DNA of 9,833 bases, taken from contig JALRGF010000323.1 of the NCBI GenBank assembly GCA_023253495.1, forward strand, positions 1 through 9,833. Direction: 5' to 3'. Each line of letters starts with the position of its first letter. Positions within the stretch are counted from its first letter, which is position 1. This DNA is from Verrucomicrobiales bacterium (GTDB taxonomy: Bacteria > Verrucomicrobiota > Verrucomicrobiia > Verrucomicrobiales > V1-33). Shown here in pieces: positions 1 through 5,924 of this stretch. The notes under the pieces were generated by a model that had not been told where the DNA came from, ran no database searches, and saw nothing but the letters and a program-made list of their open reading frames with translations. Both the position numbers and the translations under genes were made by a program.

Positions 1-407
1 CGGCCTTCGGCGTCGGTCACGTTGCGACCGACCTCGGCCACATTGAATTCGGTGACGCGGGAGCCGCCGCGGGCGTTCACGGTGCTGCTGGTCCGTTGCC
101 AGTCTTCGTCGGGCATCCAGTTGTAGCAGAGCACGGACATCTCCTCATCGGCCATGAGGCGGATGAGGGATTTGAAGTCTTCGGTCTGCTGTTCCCAGCC
201 GGGCAGGCGGTGGACCATTTTGAGGTGGGGCACCTTGCGTTCGAGGTGGGTCAGGCGCATCCCCTGGTCCTCGACCATGCGGCGGGCGTGGCGGAACGCG
301 GCGCGGTCGAGACCGGGAAAAGTGAGCACGATGTCGGTGACCCCGACCTGGGCGGCCAACTGAAGATTCCTTTCCGTGAAAGGATTGACGATCATCGAGA
401 GCCTCAT
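1..407 (-). CDS. uxuA: Mannonate dehydratase-like protein (UxuA family), N-terminal part, runs off left edge
   Basis: The visible 135 residues begin M-R-L-S-M-I-V-N-P-F and match the start of a TIM-barrel of the UxuA / xylose-isomerase-like fold. The best landmark is the block near residues 93-105, L-C-Y-N-W-M-P-D-E-D-W-Q-R. It corresponds to V-C-Y-N-F-M-P-x-x-D-W-T-R in E. coli UxuA, which converts D-mannonate to 2-keto-3-deoxy-D-gluconate in D-glucuronate breakdown. The N-terminus is shorter than in E. coli, and the catalytic and metal-binding residues lie beyond the edge. The ATG at 407 was chosen because the similarity starts there; a second in-frame ATG lies at 395, and neither has a clear Shine-Dalgarno. 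It is transcribed in the same direction as the lactonase-like gene, 118 bp downstream of it, so the two may share an mRNA. The family is fairly sure. The exact substrate is not, since UxuA paralogues occur in several sugar-acid clusters. Confidence 0.8.
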   Translation of the reverse strand, partial: MRLSMIVNPFTERNLQLAAQVGVTDIVLTFPGLDRAAFRHARRMVEDQGMRLTHLERKVPHLKMVHRLPGWEQQTEDFKSLIRLMADEEMSVLCYNWMPDEDWQRTSSTVNARGGSRVTEFNVAEVGRNVTDAEG

Positions 408-420
408 GCCGGGGTACCAT

Positions 421-520
421 GGCGGGCGGTGCGGGCGGCGCAACGGGCGGGCGGCACGACCGACGGGCGGGCGTTACGGGCGCGAGTGCCTCCCCGGCGG
501 GCGGGCACCACGGGCAGGCG
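421..520. repeat. Short G-rich imperfect repeats (GGGCGGGCG type) in the lactonase-uxuA spacer
   Basis: The 118-bp spacer is filled with variants of GGGCGGGCG on the plus strand, near 422, 431, 444, 464 and 497. Two adjacent 20-bp units (441-460 and 461-480) begin CAACGGGCGGGCG and CGACGGGCGGGCG, so part of the array has a period of 20. No open frame continues through it in the minus-strand direction of its neighbours. It could be low-complexity drift, a leader structure for uxuA, or a G-quadruplex-prone segment. Confidence 0.5.
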
Positions 521-525
521 GCTTC

Positions 526-1542
526 TCAGCGGACCAGCCAGCGGTAAGCGGCTTTGGAATTATCGAGGAAGAATTTCCCGGTGGCCGTGGTGCCCTTGGT
601 GGAGATGAAGGATTGGGCGACGCGGAAGACGGTTTCGAATGGGGCTCCTTTGTCGCTGACCGGCCAGTTGCTGCCGAAGATCACGCGGTCCTCGCCGAAG
701 CATTCCCAGACGTGATGGAGGGTCGGGAAATAGAATTCCGGATCGCGGGGGGCCTCGCCGTGCGGGTGGTCGGTTTGTTCAACCAGGCCGCTCACTTTGC
801 AGAAGACGCCGGGGTGGGCGGCGGCGGCGCGCAGGCCGGATTTCCAGGTGTCCGACAGCCGGCGCGGGTCACCGGCTCCGGCGACGTGGTCGAGGATCAG
901 GCGGAGGTCCGGCAGGGTGGCGGCGAGACGGGCCACGGCCACGAGGTCATCGGGCGGGCCGATGTTGACATCGAGCGAGAGCCCGGCTTCGGCGAGCTGG
1001 CGCAGGGCGGTGCGGAAGGCGGGTTGGTCGACGAGCGTGCGCAGTTCCGCATTCGGCCGGCGGTTGCGAATGCCGCGGAAGATCGGGTGGGCGGCAAAGC
1101 GTTGGAGGCGCGAGGCGAATTCCGGTGCCATCGGGTCGAGGTTGCCGACCACGCCGACGATCCGGCGGTCGCTGTCGGCGAGGTCGAGCAGCCATTGGTT
1201 GTCCTCGATCCAGTCGCTGGCCTCCACGACCACCGTATGGGTGATGCCGTGGGGGCGGGCGAGGGCGGCCCAGTCGTCGGGCTGGACGCGGCGGTGCAGC
1301 CATGACCCCGGTTCAGGCCACGGCACGCCTTGCGGCCGACCCGGGTCGTAAAAATGGGTGTGGGTGTCGACGATTTGCGGGGCGGCGGATTCGGGGGGTG
1401 CCGGTTCCGTGGCGGCCGGTGCAGTGGCGGCGGGTTCCGATTGGGCGTCCGGTCCGGCGGTGGCGGACGCGGCGATGCGGGCCAGACCGGCGGAGGCCAG
1501 GCTGGTCGAGGCGGCGAGGCGCAGCAGGGATCGACGGCGCAT
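526..1542 (-). CDS. Tat-signal amidohydrolase family 2 protein, probable sugar-acid lactonase (L-fuconolactonase-like, COG3618)
   Basis: The 338-residue protein starts R-R-R-S-L-L-R-L, then has a hydrophobic Ala-rich stretch (about 8-30) and an Ala/Pro/Glu-rich linker (31-55). That pattern is a likely twin-arginine export signal. The mature part is a TIM-barrel amidohydrolase: the H-x-H metal motif D-T-H-T-H-F-Y-D-P at 59-67, L-D-H-V-A-G at 217-222, C-K-V-S-G-L at 248-253, and F-G-S-N-W-P-V at 289-295, where many relatives have S-D-W-P. COG3618 includes L-fucono- and L-rhamnono-lactonases and 2-pyrone-4,6-dicarboxylate lactonase, which hydrolyse lactones to open acids. The divergent neighbour is L-fuconate dehydratase, so hydrolysis of L-fuconolactone is the favoured inference. 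The frame stays open upstream to an ATG at 1686, but that extension is Pro/Arg-rich low-complexity sequence and would put the signal motif inside the protein, so the ATG at 1542 is preferred. No good Shine-Dalgarno is seen. Confidence 0.85.
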   Translation of the reverse strand: MRRRSLLRLAASTSLASAGLARIAASATAGPDAQSEPAATAPAATEPAPPESAAPQIVDTHTHFYDPGRPQGVPWPEPGSWLHRRVQPDDWAALARPHGITHTVVVEASDWIEDNQWLLDLADSDRRIVGVVGNLDPMAPEFASRLQRFAAHPIFRGIRNRRPNAELRTLVDQPAFRTALRQLAEAGLSLDVNIGPPDDLVAVARLAATLPDLRLILDHVAGAGDPRRLSDTWKSGLRAAAAHPGVFCKVSGLVEQTDHPHGEAPRDPEFYFPTLHHVWECFGEDRVIFGSNWPVSDKGAPFETVFRVAQSFISTKGTTATGKFFLDNSKAAYRWLVR

Positions 1543-1694
1543 GGGGAGTGAAACTGCCGTGATTCCGGGCGCGTGCCACCTGTGAAACGCTGGAAAGAGG
1601 CGGCGGGCGAGCGGGACTGGTGATGGGGCGGGGCGGGGCGAAAACCGGGCGACAGCGGCGCGGGGAGCGGGCATGATGGCGGGCATTTCATTCC
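1543..1694. promoter_or_regulatory. Divergent intergenic control region between the lactonase-like gene and fucD
   Basis: These 152 bp separate two divergently read catabolic genes and must hold both promoters unless transcription comes from further away. The word GTGAAAC occurs twice, at 1548-1554 and 1582-1588, 34 bp apart, and could be tandem half-sites for a sugar-responsive regulator. A run GGGGCGGGGCGGGG lies at 1625-1638, followed by GGG at 1647. No convincing -35/-10 pair was found for either gene, and fucD lacks a clear Shine-Dalgarno before its ATG. The promoter role is inferred from layout only. Confidence 0.4.
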
Positions 1695-3026
1695 ATGGCT
1701 CATCACGGCACCATCACCGGCCTGCGCGTTCTGGACGTGCGGTTTCCAACCTCGCTTTCGCTTGATGGATCGGACGCCATGAATCCCGATCCGGATTATT
1801 CGGCGGCGTATGTGGTGTTGACGACGGATCGGGCGGACGGCGTGGAGGGGCATGGATTGACCTTCACGATCGGACGCGGCAACGATGTGGTGGCGGTGGC
1901 GATCGAGGCGTTGCGGCCGCTGGTGGTCGGGCAGCCGGTGGCCGCCTTCACGGAGGCCCCGGGAGCGTTCTGGAAACATCTGACCGGTGATTCGCAGCTC
2001 CGCTGGATCGGGCCGGAAAAAGGAGTGATCCACCTGGCCACGGCGGCGGTCGTCAATGCGCTGTGGGACCTCTGGGCTAAACTCGAAGGCAAGCCGCTGT
2101 GGAAGCTGCTGACCGATCTGAGCCCGGAGCGGATTGTCGAACTGGTGGACTGGCGGTATCTGACGGATGCGCTCACGCCGGACCGGGCGCGCGCGTTATT
2201 GGAGGCGCTTGAGCCGACGCGCGGTCTGCGGGAAGCGGCGATGCGTCGCGACGGCTATCCGGCGTACACCACGTCGGCCGGCTGGCTCGGGTATTCCGAT
2301 GCCAAGATCCGGCGGCTCTGCCGCGAGGCGGTGGCGGAAGGATTCAGCCATTTCAAGATCAAGGTGGGGGCGGACCGTGACGACGATTGCCGGCGGGCGG
2401 CGATTGTCCGTGAAGAAATCGGGGAGCAGCGCCACCTGATGATTGATGCCAACCAGCGGTGGGACGTCGGGGAGGCGATCGAGTGGACGACCCGTCTGGC
2501 GCCGTGGCGGCCGCTGTGGATCGAGGAGCCGACCTCGCCGGACGACGTGTTCGGGCATGCGGCGATTGCGGCGGCGCTGGCGCCGCTCGGCATCGGGGTG
2601 GCCACCGGCGAGCACTGCCAGAACCGGGTCGTCTTCAAACAACTGATGCAGGCGCAGGCGATCGCGTATTGCCAGCTCGACGCCTGCCGGCTCGGCGGAA
2701 TCAACGAAGTGGTGGCCGTGCTGCTGCTGGCGGCCGCCTTCGGAGTGCCGGTCTGCCCGCACGCCGGTGGCGTCGGCCTCTGTGAGTACGTCCAGCACGT
2801 TTCGATCTTCGACTACATCTGCGTCAGCGGATCGCTGGACGGCCGGATCACGGAATATGTCGACCACCTGCACGAGCATTTTGTCGACCCGTGTGTGGTG
2901 CGCGGCGGGCGGTATGGGACACCGCTCGCCCCCGGCACCAGTGCGACGATGAAGCCGACATCTCTGGCCGACCATGTGTACCCGGGCGGCCGGGTCTGGA
3001 GGGAGCTGGCGTGGCGGGAGGGTTGA
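1695..3026 (+). CDS. fucD: L-fuconate dehydratase (enolase superfamily, ENOSF1-like)
   Basis: The 443-residue protein dehydrates L-fuconate to 2-keto-3-deoxy-L-fuconate in the cytosolic non-phosphorylative L-fucose pathway (EC 4.2.1.68). It is similar end to end to human ENOSF1 as I remember it, for example D-P-D-Y-S-A-A-Y-V-V near 32-41, W-I-G-P-E-K-G at 104-110, G-Y-P-A-Y-T-T-S at 187-194 and P-H-A-G-G-V-G-L-C-E at 355-364. The mandelate-racemase-type catalytic set is present: K-x-K at 221-223, metal ligands Asp251, Glu277 and Glu306 (in D-A-N-Q-R-W-D, W-I-E-E-P-T and G-E-H), Asp329, and His356. Length is normal and nothing is truncated. The ATG at 1695 fits the family N-terminus, V-R-F-P-T-S-L being at 15-21. 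It is divergent from the lactonase-like gene, which supplies the preceding step by inference. Its end faces the secreted-protein gene across a hairpin. Confidence 0.95.
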   Translation: MAHHGTITGLRVLDVRFPTSLSLDGSDAMNPDPDYSAAYVVLTTDRADGVEGHGLTFTIGRGNDVVAVAIEALRPLVVGQPVAAFTEAPGAFWKHLTGDSQLRWIGPEKGVIHLATAAVVNALWDLWAKLEGKPLWKLLTDLSPERIVELVDWRYLTDALTPDRARALLEALEPTRGLREAAMRRDGYPAYTTSAGWLGYSDAKIRRLCREAVAEGFSHFKIKVGADRDDDCRRAAIVREEIGEQRHLMIDANQRWDVGEAIEWTTRLAPWRPLWIEEPTSPDDVFGHAAIAAALAPLGIGVATGEHCQNRVVFKQLMQAQAIAYCQLDACRLGGINEVVAVLLLAAAFGVPVCPHAGGVGLCEYVQHVSIFDYICVSGSLDGRITEYVDHLHEHFVDPCVVRGGRYGTPLAPGTSATMKPTSLADHVYPGGRVWRELAWREG

Positions 3027-3046
3027 GCGCCAGCCAAGCGGGTGGC

Positions 3047-3073
3047 GGCGCCGCGCCGGTACGGCGCGGCGCC
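3047..3073. terminator. Strong hairpin between convergent genes, probable bidirectional terminator
   Basis: A perfect 12-bp inverted repeat, GGCGCCGCGCCG at 3047-3058 and its complement at 3062-3073, is separated by the loop GTA. It lies in the 58-bp gap between the ends of fucD and the 866-residue protein gene. Every stem pair is G-C, so it should fold firmly in RNA from either strand. There is no T-run on either side, so it is either a non-canonical terminator or a 3' mRNA stabiliser. Confidence 0.7.
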
Positions 3074-3084
3074 CCGGAGCCGCT

Positions 3085-5685
3085 TTACGGTTGTTCCTTG
3101 ATGCGGAAGTGCGCTTGGGCGGCCGTCGAGAATGGCGGGGCGCTCAATGGCACGGTGATGGTGGCGGTGGTGGCGCCGGCGGCCGGGGTGACCGGGGCGC
3201 CGGTGTCCGTCCACGGTGCTTTCAGGTCGGACGAGTACTGGGCGATGTATGATTTGCCCGCATTGACGGTGAACGTGATGCGGACCGACGCGGGGTCGGC
3301 GGATCTGACGACGTCGGTGATCCGGATCGGGGAGGCGGTGGCCGTGCCGACCAGCGGCAGTCCTTCCTCGCTGCCGATGAGCCGCCAGGTGTCGGTGTCC
3401 GCGTCATTGGCGAAATTTCCCTTGGCCGCGTAGAGCTCGCCGAAGTCGCCGCCCCCGCGTTCCCACCAGAAGAACTCGATGTCATACTCCCCGGCCTGCA
3501 GGAAGGCGACCGCGCGGGTATTGCTGTCCCCGGTGTCCGACGGGTGGATCACACTGTCGGGCGAGCCGACGTCGATGACGCCATTTCCGCTGGACGACTT
3601 GAACTCGGCCCCGAAAATGCGCAGGGCGAAGCCGTCGTCCGAGTGGACGCCAAACGTGTATTCGCCGGGTTCGGTGATGCGGATCCGGCCTTTGGAGAGC
3701 TGAATGAAGTCCTCGGCGGACCAGCGCTCGGCTCCGAGGACGTCATCGGGATACGGATCGTCTCCACCGAAGTAGCCGAGGCCGCTGCCGTGGTTGATGA
3801 AGCTGTGGGCGGTGTCGAAGAGCAGGCCGTCGTATTCGTCGCCGGTCGCCGACTGGATCACCTGAAGGGAGCGGGTCAGGCCGCTGATCCGTTCGGTGGT
3901 GCCCCAGAGATAGCGTACGCCGAACTGGCCGTCGGTGCCGGCCGGTCCCGGCAGCGGTCCGATGGGCAGAGCCGGGGTGGGTGTGGTGAAGCTGCCGGCG
4001 AAGCTGACCGCGGCCCCGGCCGTGTCGGTGGCGGTGAGCAGGTACGTGTGGGTGGAGGCCGGAGGAAACGAGGGTGTCGGCCGGTGGGTGACGCTGATGA
4101 CAGTGGCGGCAGTCGTCACGGTGGTCGGCACGGTGACATCGTTGATTTTGAGAACGATGCTGGCGGTGTTGATTTTGTTGGCACCGGTGTCGGCGATTTC
4201 GAAAACGACGCGGCCCGGAGTCGGGGTCACGCTGGCCAGGGTGGCGGCGCCGGCGGTGAGCACGATGTTATCCACCGCCCAGAACCAGTCGTTGGCGGCA
4301 TTGGTCAGACCGAAGCTCAACTCCATGGTTTTGGCTCCCGCCGGGTTGGGCACGGGCACGAGGATGGTGTCGTTGGTCGAGTTGTCGTCCTTGTAATTCG
4401 GATCCGCCTGATTCGAGCTCCAGTCGACCACCTTGATTTTCGGGCCGCCGTCGAACGAGACCTCGACGGTGGCGGTCTGGTTGTTCGACTGGTCGCCGTC
4501 GTCGCAGCATTCCGGCCGCCAGCACGAGTCGAATTTCAGGAGCACAGTGTTGGCGGGGATGCCGGCGAGGGAGATTTTCGGGGTGTTGAGGAACGAATTG
4601 AATTTGCCGCCGGCGGCGACCGGACCGCCGGAATCGTCCCATTCATCCGGGTCGGCGATGGCCACGGTGCCGGTGGCCTTGGTGAATTCCGAACGGCGCT
4701 GGTTGTCGACGGTCGGCCACCACTGGATGGTGGCGAACGCCCAGCCTTTCCATTCGTTCATGCCGGGCCAGAGCAGGAAGTCATCCGGCGGCGGCTCCGG
4801 GTCCCAGAATCCTTTGAACATTTCGCTGTTGTCAATGTTCCATCCGCCTGGCGGCACGTTGGTCCAGACGCCGACGCCGGCATTGGCTTCCTGGATGCTG
4901 TCCTGGAGCGGCAGGCTGTTGAAGTCCTCGGCGAAGAGCGGGCCGACGCGGTCAACGCTGATGTTGTCAATGGCCCAGAACCAGTTGTTGACGGCATTGG
5001 TCATTCCCCAGGAGACGACCATGGACGTCGCACCGGCCGGATTGTTGAGCGGGACGGTGACGCGCTCGTTGGTTTTGTTGTCCGCGGTGGCGACCCATTC
5101 GAGCACGGTGACGGCGGCCGCGCCGTTGTAGGAAACCGTGACGCTGGCCTTCTGGTTGCCTTCGGGGCGGAAGGACGAGTCGAAGCTGAGTTCGAGCGAG
5201 CCGGCGCGGATGCCGGTGATGTCGATGGCGGGGGTTTTGAGGAAGCTGTTGAAGGTGCCGAGGCCTTCCGGGTTTCCTTTGTCGTCCCATTCGTCCGGGT
5301 CCGCGATGGCCACGGTGCCGGTGCCGCGGGTGAACTCACCGCGGCGCTGGTCCCCGGCGACGGCGACCCACCAGTCCTTGTTGGCGAAGCTCCAGCCGAT
5401 CCATTCGGTGACGCCCTCATTCGGGTTGCCGAGGGCGGCCATGCCGGAGTCGTCGATGGTCCAGCCGGCGGGTGGTGTTTTGGTCCAGACGTTGGTGCCG
5501 GGGACGCTGGTTTCGTCGACATTGGGGCCCAGGGGCAGGCCCTCGAAGTCCTGCCGGAAGAGGGACTGGGAGAAGGCCGGGGCGGTGAGGGCGAGCAGTC
5601 CGAGGGTGGCGAGCGCCGTACTCAGCGCCGCCCTCCCTGGTATGTGCCGGTGACGGGAGGGGCGCGGGGATCGTGGATGATTCAT
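3085..5685 (-). CDS. Secreted multidomain protein: duplicated lectin-like domains, Ig-like segment, PA14-like domain
   Basis: The 866 residues start with an Arg/His-rich n-region and a hydrophobic core (about 18-38), with a likely cleavage after A-F-S at 37-39, so the protein is exported by Sec. Two homologous domains follow, about 44-246 and 251-478. Each carries a block T-V-A-I-A-D-P-D-E-W-D-D (124-135 and 340-351), a block F-N-S-F-L-x-T-P, and a C-terminal block N-x-W-F-W-A-x-D-N-I. The latter suggests a concanavalin- or MAM-like beta sandwich. An Ig-like segment spans about 480-570. A PA14-like domain spans about 585-757, with its typical G-E-Y-T-F-G-V-H-S-D-D-G-F at 674-686. The last 80 residues resemble the C-terminal beta module common in Verrucomicrobiota exported proteins. 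No catalytic motif was recognised. Carbohydrate or surface binding is the likeliest role, but function is unknown. No membrane anchor or PEP-CTERM tail is seen. The ATG at 5685 gives a good signal peptide but has no Shine-Dalgarno. Confidence 0.9.
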   Translation of the reverse strand: MNHPRSPRPSRHRHIPGRAALSTALATLGLLALTAPAFSQSLFRQDFEGLPLGPNVDETSVPGTNVWTKTPPAGWTIDDSGMAALGNPNEGVTEWIGWSFANKDWWVAVAGDQRRGEFTRGTGTVAIADPDEWDDKGNPEGLGTFNSFLKTPAIDITGIRAGSLELSFDSSFRPEGNQKASVTVSYNGAAAVTVLEWVATADNKTNERVTVPLNNPAGATSMVVSWGMTNAVNNWFWAIDNISVDRVGPLFAEDFNSLPLQDSIQEANAGVGVWTNVPPGGWNIDNSEMFKGFWDPEPPPDDFLLWPGMNEWKGWAFATIQWWPTVDNQRRSEFTKATGTVAIADPDEWDDSGGPVAAGGKFNSFLNTPKISLAGIPANTVLLKFDSCWRPECCDDGDQSNNQTATVEVSFDGGPKIKVVDWSSNQADPNYKDDNSTNDTILVPVPNPAGAKTMELSFGLTNAANDWFWAVDNIVLTAGAATLASVTPTPGRVVFEIADTGANKINTASIVLKINDVTVPTTVTTAATVISVTHRPTPSFPPASTHTYLLTATDTAGAAVSFAGSFTTPTPALPIGPLPGPAGTDGQFGVRYLWGTTERISGLTRSLQVIQSATGDEYDGLLFDTAHSFINHGSGLGYFGGDDPYPDDVLGAERWSAEDFIQLSKGRIRITEPGEYTFGVHSDDGFALRIFGAEFKSSSGNGVIDVGSPDSVIHPSDTGDSNTRAVAFLQAGEYDIEFFWWERGGGDFGELYAAKGNFANDADTDTWRLIGSEEGLPLVGTATASPIRITDVVRSADPASVRITFTVNAGKSYIAQYSSDLKAPWTDTGAPVTPAAGATTATITVPLSAPPFSTAAQAHFRIKEQP
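4252..4935 (-). repeat. Second copy of the internal ~200-residue domain in the secreted protein
   Basis: Residues 251-478 repeat the domain at 44-246. Order and spacing of blocks are kept, and DNA coding for T-V-A-I-A-D-P-D-E-W-D-D is nearly the same in both (around 4633-4668 and 5281-5316). This copy has an extra Cys-rich insertion after F-D-S-C-W-R-P-E (C388, C393, C394), followed by an Asp/Asn-rich stretch, and is about 25 residues longer. Confidence 0.8.
4948..5556 (-). repeat. First copy of the internal ~200-residue domain in the secreted protein
   Basis: Residues 44-246 form the first copy, beginning F-R-Q-D-F-E-G-L-P-L, where the second copy has F-A-E-D-F-N-S-L-P-L. It lacks the Cys-rich insertion of the second copy and ends N-N-W-F-W-A-I-D-N-I. 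The short linker between the copies (about 247-250) argues for a straightforward tandem duplication. Confidence 0.8.
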
Positions 5686-5924
5686 GACGGGATGAGGTGG
5701 TGGCAGTCGGAATCAGGTCGATGAGGGGCGGCCGATTTCGCGACGATCCTGCCTTTACCCGTGTGCCGCCGACAAGAAAAATGTGATCAGGTGAAGAGTT
5801 TGCCACGCCGGCGGCGGGGGGAGGGGCGGATGCGGGTTGGTGGTTGCGCCGGTGGCGGGCACTTTCCATTCTCGGGGGGGGCGGCTGGCGGCATTGGAAG
5901 CTGTCCGCGCGCCCTCACTATTTT
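5686..5924. promoter_or_regulatory. Divergent spacer upstream of the secreted protein and the ABC operon
   Basis: This 239-bp non-coding spacer lies between two divergent transcription units, so promoters for both are expected here. It holds a G6 run (5816-5821), a G4 run (5823-5826) and a G8 run (5874-5881), and a short AT-rich stretch (CACTATTTT) directly before the ATPase ATG. A TTGGAA at 5894 with TATTTT at 5919 looks like a promoter pair, but its start point would fall inside the gene. I could not assign a convincing promoter. Confidence 0.3.

Noticed and set aside
135..142. S-K-G-M in place of L-S-G-G-Q in the ATPase as an anomaly (protein residues 135-142, not bases)
   Set aside because: S-K-G-M is common in ABC-2 exporter ATPases, so it is ordinary for this family.
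376..1305. A 309-residue plus-strand open frame opposite the lactonase-like gene
   Set aside because: The minus strand carries all amidohydrolase motifs; this frame has none and begins inside the uxuA start region.
1581..1597. TGAAACGC as a LacI-family operator
   Set aside because: The second half-site (TTTCA expected) is absent, so there is no palindrome.
1543..1686. N-terminal extension of the lactonase-like protein to an ATG at 1686
   Set aside because: The extra 48 residues are Pro/Arg-rich low complexity, would bury the Tat-like signal, and would leave only 8 bp to the fucD start.
3544..5724. A 726-residue open frame on the plus strand opposite the secreted protein
   Set aside because: It is antisense to a gene with a signal peptide and conserved domains. 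Its Gly/Val/Asp-rich composition is what GC-rich codon bias produces in a shadow frame.
5844..5924. Upstream in-frame start for the ABC ATPase
   Set aside because: The 27 extra residues (Trp/Arg/Gly-rich) have no match to the family, whose N-terminus begins at the ATG at 5925.
5894..5924. TTGGAA / TATTTT as a promoter for the ABC operon
   Set aside because: The spacing is 19 bp and the -10 box touches the start codon, so the transcript would begin inside the gene.
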